Shown here: positions 14,401-26,428 of the stretch, piece after piece | How the letters are laid out: every line of letters starts with the position of its first letter | Position numbering within the stretch: position 1 is the stretch's first letter | Source of the DNA: Physella acuta | Taxonomy: Eukaryota; Mollusca; Gastropoda; Physidae | Direction of reading: 5' to 3' | DNA length: 64,000 bases | Assembly: GCF_028476545.1 (NCBI RefSeq) | Contig: NW_026731810.1 | Coordinates: forward strand, 248,001 to 312,000 | Program-made: the position numbers and the translations under genes | Notes under the pieces: model-generated | Seen by the model: the letters and a program-made list of their open reading frames with translations, nothing else | Database searches by the model: none | What the model was told of the DNA's origin: nothing

Positions 14401-17400
14401 TAATGTTTGATCCATTCCTACCACTAGGATTAAAGGTTACCTAGTCTAATATTACTAAAGTATAATTCACAAAAAAACCTTACAAAAAAAAAATAGCCAA
14501 AATATACCTCATTGATAAAGTTTTTAGCCATTTTCCGTAAAACATCAGGTGCAATTTTAGGTACTCGCTCACTGTACTCCCCAATCAGCCACAAAATGCT
14601 GGCCCTTGCCATGGGTACGGTGATTTTATCCACCATCTTGGCCATGTAGCAAATGATGTCTTTATGTTCTGAGGGCTAAAGTGATTGAGTAGATAATATT
14701 CTAATCAATCATAGTTTGATAATTATTTGAAAATAAACGTATCAGGTCGTCACACAAAATTAATAATTGTTTCATTTTTTCTTAACATCGATGTGTAGGA
14801 CTGAATCAGTAAGTTACAAGCTCAGAATTTTAAATAACTAGATTCTAAAGAAAAAAAGCCACTTGTTTCTTTTAAAAAAATGTTTTCTACCAAACAGCAA
14901 TTTGATGTCATTAAACAAGAAACTGTTTTATGATGATGGCTTGATACTATAACCTCAATTTATATTCTTATGTAGAGTTTTACAGATTAATCTATTCAAA
15001 CCTAAAAATGTTATTACAAAGCACTCAACCAAATTTTAAAATGCACATGCATAATCTTGAATTTTCAATTAGATACAATAATTTATAGGTGTTAAAAAAT
15101 GTGATTATTAATGAGTATTGCCTAAATTTAATTCATTCAAATCTTTAGAAAACCACTATCCCATATTCCAGTTCTTACTACTTTCCTAAAGTGTCTTTTC
15201 ACAGCAATGAAATGATACAAAGAAAATTCACCAACACATATTTAAAAAGCATACCATAACCGATGTTTAAAAAAATCCACCACAGCTAATTCAAAATAAG
15301 AGCACAGAGTGTTTTCTTTGCAAAAAGAGGGATTTATCAAACAACACCTAAAGTATAAAAAAAATCTTTAGCCAATATTTCAGTGTGGATTTAGTGGCAT
15401 TCAAAAAAAATTTAAGGTCCACAAAAGTAAATGCAGAAAATAAATTATTAAATTTGTATTAAATTTGTAAGTAACATAATTCAAACACTGAAAAATAGCA
15501 GGGGAGGGGAATTATATGCTGTTTATAAGAAAAAAATGTTTCAATATTACAACAAAAATCCCAAGAAGAGTCAAACAAATCATCAAGCATCTTACAAAAA
15601 AATTAAGTGAATGGCTGTGTGCATTATATGATTTTAAATCATCAAATGAGAAAAAAGTGCAGATCGCAACATGTTCCCCAAGAATGATTATTAATGACAA
15701 AAAAAAAAGAAAGTAAAAAGAAAAGGATATACTATAAGAAGCTGTAAATGTACAATAATTCCAAATGATATGGGCAGGGGCAAGAAACCTGTTTTCACAT
15801 GAATGCAATCACAGACTAATAATAAAAGTAGAGAGAAACGGAATAAAAGGTTGCCCAAGAAACATTTAGTATGTTGAAATAAAATCCATGCATGTAACAT
15901 ATCTACATGAATAATTTAACTTTGTCAATAAGGAATGTTTTAATATGATTACAAGAAAAAAGATGAGTATTGTAATAAGTAATTCCAGTTTGTTGGATAT
16001 TAGTATTATATTCTGACAATGTTAAAAATTTGTTATTTTTACATTTTCATCTTCATGCTATTGTTGAATTCAAATTAAATAGTGTGACACATGCTATTTT
16101 TCTCTTCATTTCAAATAAACTTTTCCAACATTATAAATCTAAGTATTGGGTTAAAAAAAAATTGTATTTATGATTTTAAATTTAAAGTAACCTTAGATTT
16201 TGATGATCTTGGCTGAAGAAGAAAAGAGAAGACGACACACAGGTTACAGAAAGCATTATAGAATATAAGGCAGTAACTTTATTAAGTAATGACACTTGAA
16301 TTTGTAATAGTACCCCAGCAACTTAATTTAAAATGTTGAATGTGTGAACACAGAAAACTGTTTTCTAATATCATCTGGAAATATCTTCTGTTCCTTCTAA
16401 CCACATATCACATTGTACCAAAAAAATTTAACAGCTTTGATATGTGTGAAACAGATATAAAATGACAAAGTTTTTAATGTCAATCTAAAAAACATTCAGA
16501 TGGGAAAACTCTTCCAAGGAAACTATTTGCTAAAACTGAGAATAAAAACCAAATGTTCTTATAATACTTCAATAACAAACTTAAACATATATTTATTTTT
16601 GCACACAATCATTTTTAAATATTATTTTAATTTTTGCCCTTTAAATAAAATATATTTTTCTGATAATGAATTGGTAGGCCTATATATTACAAAAATGGAT
16701 CTGCAGAAATGTGGAGTTCAAAAGTGAAAATATAATAAAACCTATATCTATTTGCTACTGGGCATACACTTCAGATATTTAAATACTTAAAGATAGCTAT
16801 TAACAGTGTAAAGTTACATGCAGTGAACTATCTTAGGGGGGATAACTGCAAACTTAAGTTCAACTAACACTAGGTGAGTCAATTAATGACACTGCACTCA
16901 ATAATATAAGGCTGACATAGCTATAACCTATTTAGTTAAATGAAAGTACTTTAAAGGTATTGTCTGTCCGAGCTGTTATCCAATACTAACAATGAATAAG
17001 TCACCTACCCTCATTTGGAGTAACTTCTTAATGACCACAACACTCTCAGCCACGACAGCCTCTGTGAATTCCAAAATTTACTATCATTATTTACTTCAAC
17101 GTGTTCTTTCTTATAGAAATTTAAAATGAATGTAAGTAATTATATAAGTAATTATATAAGGGGCGGTGTGGTCAAATGGTAGAGCTTACGACTGCAAAGT
17201 CAAAAGTCTCAAAAGTTTGGATCTTGGACATCCCTGAGCCTACCCAACTCTGATGGGTATCTAATGTATGTTAGGGGTGGCAGGGTCATTGAAACAGATA
17301 AACTTTACTTCATCTGCCCCATATGTCTTGGGCACGAACGGGAAATAATGATGATGAACTATATAACCGAAACTTATAGTCTTCTTCTTCTTCGTTCTTA

Positions 17401-20400
17401 ATTATTAGTGTTGAAGGGGATCGAGATTTATCTGCCAGTGGGTTTGAACTCGAGACTGTTCGAATTTAGCAACCATGAGCTTTTTGCCGACTCGACCACG
17501 TCTCCAACACAATTAAGCGTTACGTGTCAACTGTTTTTGCGCCATTGAGGCCATTGACTCCGATTTCAGCCTGCTTTTCTTTTTGGATTTGCTTCCATAG
17601 CCTTTGTCCAACCAAGAACAAACTACAAGGCAGCAGTTGTTTAACTTTGGAGTTGTCTCTCCTAGAAGAGTGGCTGTCCCCAGCTAACGAGCCTCATCTG
17701 CCCGAGGGTTCGAACTCGAGACTTACAGTAACTTCTTCCTCGCATACAATTACTACTTAAATAAAATTAAAATTTAAAGATGCGTTACCATCTCTATTTG
17801 ACATCAGGCGAACAAGACCATTGAGACATGTGTCTGTGACTTCAGCAATACTGCTAGCACAACGGCCAATGGCTTGAATAGTTGCAGCAGCAAACTCTTT
17901 ATCTGAGCTTGTAACATATGTCTGGAAGATCAGACACGTATCAGTAAACAAAATATGCACAATTTTAATTTTTACATAACATATTAGCAATAAAGTTAAA
18001 GTTTGCTCACTTGGAATTCTCTGAGTATGGTTGAAATATTGGTTTCTGTTGCAAGACTTGTTAAAATCTCCAGCTGAAAAAAAACCCATTTTACAAGGAT
18101 TAATTGTCAAAGTTATGTTGCTCAATGGAAATACAGAAAAATTTCAAAGAGACTGAACATAGTAATAAAAATATTAGAAATAAAAAACATGTATTCGAGA
18201 GGAAAAACATACCTTTAATAGCTTAACATGCAGAGGGTCACTGAATCTGACATAGAAAGACTTCAAATATGGCTCAAACATTCCCTGTCAAGGATAGATA
18301 TAACATTTTTTCAGGTAAAATAAGTATTTTGTGGAGAAGTAAAGTAAATAATGTGAGTAACCGAGCTTTAAAAATAGTTAAAAGCACAGAATTTTTGTTG
18401 TTAAAACATCATAAAGAAAGTGAAATTTAAAAAACTAACTCTTCTTTTGTTTGTCATTGTAGCAATGTTGCTGAGAACAACATACTGTATTTCCCTGTTG
18501 AGCAAAAAAAAAAAAATTGTGTAAGACGCAACTGTAGCATCATACAAACCTGAAGTACATTTTATGGAGTTCACAGAGTTATAAAATTATCATTTTTCAT
18601 CGGTAAGCATTACTTAAGTTATGAGTGTTTTTTTTTGTTATTTCATTTTTATTAATTTAAAACTACTCATTTACCGATGGCTTCTAAGTAGACGAATGAG
18701 ACTTCTTGCTACAACACCAACTTCAGATTTAGGTGCACAGTGATGGTACAACTGAGCCACAGCCATCACAACCTAATTAAAGAGTTTAAAAAATGTAACT
18801 ATAAAAACCATAAAAGTTAACAGTCGCTGCTCAAAATTAAACAAAAAAAAAACTTACAGCAGAATTGCGACTATTTAGAAGAGGTTTTGACTGTCGAAGT
18901 AGAAGCCTATGATCTGAGTCCATCATGTAGGGAATCGGTTTCTCAGCTTTCTTTTTCTTTGCATCTTCATCCACCACTTCTTCTTCCTCATCAGAATCTT
19001 TTTCAGAGCTCTCATAAAATGGGAGCTCATTATCACCATTTACATCCTGTTAAAAGTTAAATTTTATTTGCAACATCTTTAAGTAAAATCTTTCATTGTT
19101 ATTTAATTTTGTTTTAGTATCAACAGTTTAAATTCTGAGTAAAAGTAAGTTCATTTTAATGATTTTAAAAAGTTCCAACCTTCCAATCATTAGCTAAAGT
19201 GTCTATCTGTACAAACTATAATAATATTTTATAACAACCTACATCTTGGTTAGGTGAAATAAACTGAGTTCGACAATAACGTGTTAGCATATTCAGGATC
19301 ACCACTTGACCCCATTCCTCAACATCCACCAACAAATTACATAGTTTTCGATAATTCTTGTGGATCAAGTCAATGCGTTCTGGGCAGATTTCAACAAAGG
19401 CTTGAATGGCACTTCCAGCTACAAGCTTGATAGTGAAATTTAAGAAAATATGCATTATTGTAACCATACAAAGAAAAGATGGGTTTATTTCAGTTGCCCT
19501 AAGAGTAAAAAAGAATAATTCTTACCGTGGTTTTATCTGCAAGCAGCCTGTCCAAAACCTCAATGAGTTGTTCCTTAGTTTCTGGATCTAAGCTGAAACA
19601 ATTATAACAAGACTGACACTTTATATTTCGATTTAATTAAAAGTGAGTTGTTTTTTTGCTGTATAGCACAAAAGAGAAAATTGCTTTCTTATTCTATTAT
19701 TATCAGCATCACAGGACAAAATAAAAACATTTAACAAATAAATTGTACTTTTACAAGAATTAAAATATTCTCTCACCTGATAAAAGGTAAATAAAATTTT
19801 ATTTCAAAAATATACTGTACAAATTTTAAAGCTAATTATATAATTAAATGTAGTTTTAGAGTACTCCCAACTATACATAGTTCTCTCTTAAAAGAAGATG
19901 TGTTGACAAAACTAAAAAAAAAAAGTAAGATTTGTAAAAAGTTTTGATATTTAACCTGTATAGCTTTGGGATAGCATGAGCTGCTGTTTTCCTCACATAA
20001 GGTGACATATCCATGACTGCTTCTTTTATAGCTAACATCATAATTGGTGCTATGACAGGGACACGAATACTGGACAGAACTCTTAAAGCACTTGCACGGA
20101 TAAGCTGATTTGGATCCTGATATGAATTTAGCATTAGAAATTTTAGACAGATACTTCATCACTTGTAATAAATGTTTCACAAAAACTTAAATTGAAAAAT
20201 ATTGTAGCTCACTGAAAATTTGTATTTTATATACAACTTTTTAAATATTTAAAAAAACAAGCCAAAAATGTTTTTTTTTACAGCTAATTGAATTTCCTGT
20301 CTTCAACCACTCATAATCTTCCTAACCAGACATCATGTGGTTTATAAATAATAACAAAGTGCTATGCTTTAGTGTATATGGATTTTTAGATGAGGAAAGA

Positions 20401-22395
20401 TTGCTGTAAAAGGTACATGTAAAAAAAGTTTGAAAATAGAAATGCTCATTTTTACATTTGATGTAGCCTGAATTTTCATTACTTCCATAAATGAAGATAG
20501 TTATTTTTTAAGTTCAAAACATCTTTCACTTGTATCTCCAATCAATTGGTATGGTTATAATTTATCAGTGAAAATGGATGTTCATGAGGTTTCCTATTGC
20601 CATTAGCAGGACTAACAGCGCTCTAAACATTAGTGATGGTAAGATAGCGCTAAGTTTTATTCAGATTACTCAAATGTGACAGTACAATATGAATTCTATA
20701 GGCTAATAATGTATATATTATTCAGTACAATATTTCCAAATATTTTGATGGATTATAAATTTGTTTTATATTTTGAGGCTAAAGTTAGTTAAGTATTAAA
20801 TGATTAGCTAAGACATGAAATTACCTTTAGGGCTCTTTGGAATGTGCTGATGGAAAGAAGAGCTAAATCTTGTTGCTCTTCTGCATACCTTGTCAAGTAC
20901 ACATAAACCAATTTTTTTATCTGGAATGAACACAATTTTTTAAACTTATTATTTTTTATACATTTTTTACTTGTACATAGATTTTTATCTAGAAAAATGT
21001 ATCTTCTATATAACTACAACACTACTCTTAGTATAGTACTCAGGAAATAATTACCTCTAAATTCTTTGAAACAACATTCTTGACCACTGGAGGAAATAAG
21101 TCAGAAGCATCTTTGCCTTTAGCCACCATCTATTGATAAACACAATGCAAGACATAAGTAAATGGAAGCAACATGAAATAAATTGTTATTTTTAAGTATC
21201 CCACTTGTCCAAAAACCTGGGGGGGGGGGGGGGGGGGGGGGGGGTAATTTTCTTTGCTTTTATTTGGGCACTCTAAGTTTGCTATAAACAATTATGACTG
21301 TATTATCACACACAAAAGTTGTTTTTTAGATTGCACATACTCCAATAATTCTTTTCATGGCCTCAAGTTTGAGACCATCTTTGTTGCTGTCTAACATGGT
21401 TTTTAGATCCTCATGTCTGGAAATAAACAGATCAAATTAACAGACATAGTTATTAGAATGTTATTATTATATTAACAACAGCTGAGCTACCTTGACTAAT
21501 ATAATATAATATATATCTAATGATTCTAATCTTTCCACTATCATCTACTAATACTTTACTCATTAGGCCTACATATTACTGATAATATTAATAGGGAGCC
21601 CAGTAATAAAAATAAAGTCAGGAGATTCTCAAAGTAAAGTTCCCCTTCCAAACCTGACAGTCTATGAATCTATGTCCTATGAGCAAGTGGAGTTCACCTG
21701 TTTCTGTGACTTCGACATATAAAGGGATAGTGTGGTCAGTATTATGCCCAGCCACCTTTACTTTCTTAGGTACCCATCAGAGCTGGGTGGACTCAGGGAC
21801 TAACTTGAACCCAGATTCGAACTCGAGACACACGGGTTAGTAGTAGTCTAGCTCTCTACCGCTAGGCCACTCCATCCCACAATTCTCCATCTAGCTTCGA
21901 CTAATTGTAAAAGTAAAGTTTCCCTTTCAAACCTGACAGTCTATGGGGCAAGTGAAGTAGAGTTCACTTGTTTCTGTGACCTCGGCATATGAAGAGATAG
22001 TTTGGTCCGCACTATGCCCAGCCGCCTTTACTTTCCCTAACGTGAGTTAGGTACCCATCAGAGTAGGGTGGACTCAGGGACGGTCTACTCAAATCTACTG
22101 ACTTGAACCCGGATTTGAACTCGAGACTAACGGGTTAGCAGTCCAGCTCTCTACCACTAGACCACTCCGTCCCATTCGACTAATTGTACTATAGTCTAAA
22201 ATCTAGATTTAGATCTAGACTACAACTAGACTAGCTAGATCTATCTAGAATTTACTCTTGAACTTACTTCTTTGAATCCGAGGTGAAAAATCCACTGCTA
22301 GCAGGATCTGTACTCACGTCTCCTCCATCTCCACTGCCGGCAGAACTAGGTGGTCTATCATTAGCATACGAAGCTTGAAATCCGTTCCCCGACAT
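2447..22395 (-). CDS. AP3B: AP-3 complex subunit beta (AP3B1/AP3B2 orthologue), 24 exons
   Basis: Large beta subunit of the AP-3 adaptor, which sorts cargo from endosomes/TGN to lysosomes and related organelles. Coding exons, first to last: 22268-22395, 21341-21416, 21055-21129, 20825-20920, 19956-20116, 19526-19592, 19243-19425, 18858-19046, 18675-18772, 18440-18494, 18213-18284, 18011-18073, 17789-17921, 17009-17061, 14508-14675, 14058-14310, 13297-13521, 12540-12763, 12250-12328, 11981-12099, 11581-11769, 11421-11463, 11011-11193, 2447-2736. All junctions are GT-AG and phases join to 3222 nt, 1073 aa; vertebrate AP3B is about 1080-1094 aa. The adaptin N-terminal trunk (about residues 40-620) includes [19 protein letters not shown] and [11 protein letters not shown], near-identical to vertebrate AP3B. 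Residues about 690-770 are the acidic, Ser-rich hinge. A C-terminal ear domain follows, ending near [13 protein letters not shown]. The start MSGNGF precedes the conserved SSGFF..DSKK region. Exon structure is my splice reading, not transcript-confirmed. Confidence 0.97.
2772..3493. repeat. 36-bp minisatellite, left part
   Basis: About 20 copies of a 35-36 bp unit carrying CAACAATTAGGGTGG and AATCAGAGATATA. It lies in the last AP3B intron, just upstream of the last exon. The same array resumes at 4710 after a Helitron insertion. The reading frames that run through it are repeat artefacts. Confidence 0.97.
3494..4709 (-). mobile_element. non-autonomous Helitron inside the 36-bp minisatellite
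   Basis: On the minus strand the element begins TCTATAATATAATCGGGC and ends GGGATGCAGCTAG, preceded by the hairpin CCGTG-GCGGAG-CACGG. It lies between A and T, with no target duplication. These are the Helitron hallmarks: 5' TC, 3' hairpin then CTAG, AT target. Removing 3494-4709 restores a minisatellite junction CAACAA/TTAGGG. No Rep/helicase coding is visible in 1.2 kb. It contains a degenerate hAT-like MITE at about 3664-3873. Confidence 0.88.
3664..3873. mobile_element. degenerate hAT-like MITE (GTAGCG/CGCTACGCC family)
   Basis: The inner sequence (ACTTTCGATTTGCACC, poly-C runs, CACCCGGGGACATATG) and right end CTCGCTACGCCTCT match the intact copies at 54927-55117 and 62574-62735. The left end has decayed, so ends are approximate and no target duplication was found. 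Confidence 0.6.
4710..5153. repeat. 36-bp minisatellite, right part
   Basis: Continuation of the array at 2772-3493, same unit and orientation, with several 35-bp variants in a row (GGGTGATACAAC). It ends at a diverged copy near 5153. Confidence 0.97.
5572..5779. mobile_element. hAT (Charlie-type) MITE with 8-bp target duplication
   Basis: Ends are CAGGGGTCGGCAACC and its reverse complement, the classic terminal repeats of a widespread animal hAT group. They are flanked by perfect 8-bp direct repeats CCCTAGAA (5564-5571 and 5780-5787). The 208-bp body is a non-coding palindrome-like sequence with GAGCCGCATGCGGCTC near the right side. Confidence 0.95.
5849..6278. repeat. 86-bp tandem repeat, 5 copies
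   Basis: Five near-identical 86-bp units starting GAACTACCCGAGTCAGATCT. Differences are mainly one base (TGGACCC/TGGAGCC). High similarity suggests recent expansion. Located in the last AP3B intron. Confidence 0.96.
7737..8725. repeat. about 49-bp minisatellite with a higher-order unit
   Basis: About 18 copies of a 48-50 bp unit with GATGGTCTGACCA and GACAACTGGACCATGTCA. A longer block beginning TGGGACCACGACACTATGG recurs near 7741, 8260 and 8629, which shows higher-order duplication. Confidence 0.95.
9000..9440. repeat. SINE-like tail followed by unclassified repeat
   Basis: 9010-9075 matches the 3' tail of the tRNA-SINE family seen elsewhere here (ACTTGGCCTATAGACTGTCAGG). The following 370 bases are of distinct, higher-GC composition. 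They look like an interspersed repeat but have no ends I recognise. Overlapping frames on both strands have no recognisable protein. Confidence 0.4.
12547..12763 (-). repeat. AP3B: acidic/serine codon repeat of the AP3B hinge
   Basis: GAA/GAT/TCT-rich coding repeat inside exon 18 that specifies the Ser-Glu-Asp hinge. This is normal for AP-3 beta, where the hinge is phosphorylated and poorly conserved in length. The open frame on the opposite strand is a shadow. Confidence 0.85.
16192..16212 (-). other. AP3B: candidate 21-nt microexon in AP3B intron 14
   Basis: On the minus strand a long pyrimidine tract ending TTCTTCTTCAG is followed by 21 nt coding PRSSKSK and then GTTACT. The neighbouring exons (ending at 17009 and starting at 14675) both have phase 0 here, so the heptapeptide would enter in frame between QMR and PSEHKD. 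The acceptor is strong; the donor is weak. This is inference from splice-signal pattern only. Confidence 0.35.
17158..17345 (+). repeat. tRNA-derived SINE (family S1)
   Basis: The head carries an A-box-like TGGTCAAATGG. The middle has CTCTGATGGGTATCTAATG, and the tail has ACTTCATCTGCCCCATATG. The same middle and tail recur at 21628-22174, 47369-47580, 49930-50260 and 50403-50682. Located in AP3B intron 13. Confidence 0.8.
17395..17757 (-). repeat. two tRNA-like SINE fragments of another family
   Basis: Read on the minus strand, 17395-17512 has A-box GTGGTCGAGTCGG and B-box GAGTTCAAACCC, like a tRNA-Leu head. 17525-17735 begins with a B-box-like GAGTTCGAACCC followed by a tail unlike S1. Boundaries are approximate. 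Confidence 0.5.
21628..21878 (-). repeat. tRNA-derived SINE S1, near full length
   Basis: Minus strand: A-box TGGCCTAGCGG, B-box GAGTTCGAATC, then CTCTGATGGGTACCTAAG, and tail GACTGTCAGGTTTGGAAGG. Located in AP3B intron 1, next to a second copy. Confidence 0.88.
21910..22174 (-). repeat. tRNA-derived SINE S1, full length with 14-bp TSD
   Basis: Same architecture as the neighbour. It is flanked by perfect 14-bp repeats TTCGACTAATTGTA at 21896-21909 and 22175-22188, as expected for LINE-mediated insertion. It therefore looks like an intact, fairly young copy. Confidence 0.93.
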
Positions 22396-22770
22396 GATGA
22401 CTAAGTAAGTATTAAAATTAAATTAATACAGAAATCTATTTAGATCTAGAATTAAAGAAAATAGTTTCAATGATTTGGGTGGACATAATAAAATTGGCTA
22501 AGCGGAAGTTGACTAAAAGTGGAGAATACGATGACCCACTTTTGCGTAATGGAAATGGGAGTTAACTCCCATTGGGGTAAATAAAATTAGCGAGAATAAA
22601 AGAAATATAAAAACCCTTAAATTTTTACTATTAAAATTAAATGCACTGGAAATTAGAAAAAATAAAACTAATTTGCTTGTTTTAATAAAAGCATTGGTGC
22701 TCTTGAGATTTTGTACATATTTTATACACCAATGCATTTATTAAATAAAGTAAATGCAAGCGCAATTAAT

Positions 22771-23054
22771 CAGTGGCGTAGTGAGGTCGGGTATCACAAG
22801 GTGCGGCACTTAATGGTCAATTTTTTTATTTGCACCCCCCCCCCCTCAAACTTTCGATTTGCACCACCCCCCCCCCCCCCCACCTTTCGATTTGCACCTC
22901 TTAAAAGACTGTTTAACACTCGAATTAATCACTTAATTAAGTGGAATTATCTTTTTTTTCTATATATTTTGCTATTTTTTGCCTTGGCGTCACCCCCCTA
23001 AATGGTGTCACCCGGTGCGGTCAGCACCCCCGCCACCCCCTCGCTACGCCACTG
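22771..23054. mobile_element. hAT-like MITE, family A (CAGTGGCGTAG ends)
   Basis: Begins CAGTGGCGTAGTGAGG and ends CCTCGCTACGCCACTG. Flanks CAATTAAT / CATTTAAT agree at 7 of 8 bases. The body has poly-C runs and GGTGTCACCCGGTGCGG. No coding sequence. Confidence 0.88.
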
Positions 23055-23219
23055 CATTTAATAAATATAAAGGTTTTTATCGCCTAATTGAATTTTTCCC
23101 CCACTTTTGAGAAGGCCTAATTCGTTCTAAATATATTTGTTATCGTATAGATTGCAATCACTAAAAGACAATTATCTCATAACTGCACCTTCTTAGTCTA
23201 CGTTCGACTCTCAAGTAAA

Positions 23220-23400
23220 TGAATCCCGTCTTTAAGGCTCCCGACGAATAGGCTCCCGTTATTTAGGCTCCCGACAAAACGGACCCAGTCATTACGACTC
23301 CCGACAAATAGGCTCCCGTCATTTTGGCTTACCTACAAAAGGGCCCCGTTCAATGCGGCTTTCGCAGAGACTATAAGTCTCCCGGCGAAACTGTCTCATT
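23220..23400. repeat. degenerate tandem repeat, GGCTCCCGACAAATA core
   Basis: Several imperfect copies of GGCTCCCGACRAATA alternating with GGCTCCCGTYATTT, about 38 bp apart. They sit immediately left of the MITE at 23424. Confidence 0.6.
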
Positions 23401-23423
23401 GAAAAATACACCTGCCATCAGTA

Positions 23424-24261
<838 letters not shown>

Positions 24262-24765
24262 CATCAGTAGGACCCCTTCATCGATACCCTTCAGAGTTAG
24301 CTTAGCCAACATCCTTAAATAATAGAACGTTAGCAGCTCTTGTTTGGCAGGCCTTATTTTAAAATTATTTTATCAAGTATAAGAAATCGTTGTTGTTTTA
24401 TTTTTATTTTATTCAAAAGTCATCTAGCTATGACTTTCAACAAACGAGTCCGCTTATGGGCTGTTCCAACTCTGTCCATTTATCTGCAGTATGCTTGTAG
24501 TTTATCAAAACAAATTTCGAAAATCGTAGTCATACGATTTATTTGTCTGGTGCCAATATGTTGTGAGCCTATTGGTCTTATTTCTTAGATCATAGTTGCT
24601 GAGGCGCGGATTTGTCCAGATTACCGCCCAGACGCTACAAGGCGGCTATGTGAAGCCTAGAATGTACGTTAATCACCGTCTGTAATAGTGAGGTAGAACA
24701 CACTTCAGCGACAACCCAAGTCGTAGTGGGGCGCTCTCGGCAGCTACGTCCGCGGGGGCACCGGG

Positions 24766-24830
24766 CAGTGGCGTAGCTAGGTCGGGTATCACCCGGTGCG
24801 GCACCTCTGGGTGTCACCCCTCCCCCAAGA

Positions 24831-24900
<70 letters not shown>

Positions 24901-25273
24901 GTGTGTGTTTGGGTTTGTTTCTGTCGGCCTACATAGGCCTATAATTTTAATATATGCCGCATACACGTACGTGTATGTATAAGGTTTAATCACTGCAGAC
25001 TTAATAGAAACGATGTTTATCTATAGTTGGTTAATAATACAGTTGAATGTAGCGTTGTTTTTTTTTCTATATTTTACATGTTTTACCTCCGCCCGCTTTT
25101 AATAATTGTCGATTTGTATTTAAAAGACTATTTAACTTTAATTAATCATTAAGAGAACTGGGAAAAAGCATTTTTCTTCAGTACATTTTGCATTTTTTTG
25201 CCTTGGTGTCACCCCTTAAATGGTGTCACCCGGTGCGGTCCGCACCCACCGCCCCACCCTCGCTACGCCCCTG
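24766..25273. mobile_element. hAT-like MITE, family A, 508 bp
   Basis: Begins CAGTGGCGTAGCTAGG and ends CTCGCTACGCCCCTG, with perfect 8-bp repeats GCACCGGG on both sides (24758-24765 and 25274-25281). An (AT)n microsatellite lies at about 24834-24894. Confidence 0.94.
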
Positions 25274-25474
25274 GCACCGGGTACGACTCCTAACTGTTGA
25301 ATCATCGAATGTCGTGTGCTACCATGTTCTTTTTGTAGCGTACTCTTAAAACGAACGTAGGCTCTGTTTTCTAATACTAAATAGAATAAACTAGTTCTAT
25401 ACAATATAGGCCCTAGAAAAACGTAAACATTTGAAAGTGAAAGGTGTTTAGCAGATTACCCCTCCCACTACAGA

Positions 25475-25647
25475 CATATAGTTTCTTCCGGTTATCTCTA
25501 CGGGGGGGGGGGGACGAAATGGAATTTATATTAGAAAACATACTTTTACTAGTGTCCCTGTCCACGTTCCCCCCCCCCCCCCCCCCCCCCGAAAATATCA
25601 AGTGCCCCCATCCCCCCGGAGGAAAAAAAAGTCTAGAAGAAACACTC
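25475..25647. mobile_element. hAT-like MITE, family B (AGTTTCTTCC ends)
   Basis: The right end (reading inward AGTGTTTCTTCTAGAC) and left end ATAGTTTCTTCCGG are inverted repeats. 8-bp flanks ACTACAGA at 25467-25474 and 25648-25655 are identical. Long G and C runs inside. Confidence 0.85.
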
Positions 25648-25776
25648 ACTACAGACGATGATTGAAAAGACAGCATACTGAGTGTTATTGATACACCAAC
25701 ATAGTGTTTGAGAATATAGCTATATCGCCTATTCTGTTATTAAGATTGTTGATGGGAATTTCACATGGGGCCTATG

Positions 25777-26173
25777 CAGTGATTCTTCTAGACTTTCATC
25801 TCCGGGGAGGGGCACTTGATACTTTTGGGGAGGGGGGAGGCGGACACCTGTAAAAGTAGGCTTTCTATATACATTCCATCCAGAGTTTCTTCCAGGCATC
25901 TCTTCGGGGGGGCGAAGCCCCCCCGAAAAATTTTTACCGCCCCCCCGAACGAAATGAAATTTATATAATTTATATAGAAAATATATACTTTTAACAGTGT
26001 CCGCCCCCCCGAAGAAAGTTTACCGCCCCCCCGAAGATTTCAAGTGCCCCCCCGGAGAAAAAAGTCTGGAAGAAACACTGATTCCATCTCGTTCGGGGTG
26101 GGGGCGGTAGACTTTCTTCGAGAGGGGCGCCATCCCCCACCCCCTCCAGGAGAGATGGCTTGAAGAATCTCTG
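25777..26173. mobile_element. family B MITE split by another family B MITE
   Basis: Outer ends CAGTGATTCTTCTAGAC and, inverted, CAGAGATTCTTCAAGCC. Flanks GGCCTATG / GGTATATG agree at 6 of 8. A second copy of the family occupies 25881-26080 inside it. Confidence 0.8.
25881..26080. mobile_element. inner family B MITE, 200 bp
   Basis: Begins CAGAGTTTCTTCCAGG and ends CTGGAAGAAACACTG, flanked by perfect 8-bp repeats ATTCCATC (25873-25880, 26081-26088). It inserted into the older element at 25777-26173. Confidence 0.93.
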
Positions 26174-26296
26174 GGTATATGGTTTTGTACTGATTTAAGA
26201 TAATGAATGCAATGCGTAATTAAAAATAATAAATTTCTATCACTGGCTTGGCCTAAGACATAAGGCTATGATGTCATTTCATGTGACACTGACTTT

Positions 26297-26306
26297 TGCG
26301 CATGCG
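26297..26306. promoter_or_regulatory. NRF-1-like palindrome upstream of SCAMP
   Basis: TGCGCATGCG about 120 bp before the SCAMP ATG matches the core of the conserved NRF-1 site GCGCATGCGC. A CRE-like TGATGTCA lies about 28 bp upstream. It fits a core-promoter position; function is inferred. Confidence 0.5.
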
Positions 26307-26428
26307 TCATAAATAATATTAGAGCTTCCGATTCTGTATAGCCAGTGATGTTTATGCCGTACTACCCATAACCTCATCTATTGTTGAGTAGATTTATTAG
26401 AAACGGTAAAGTAATTTGGACATCTATC

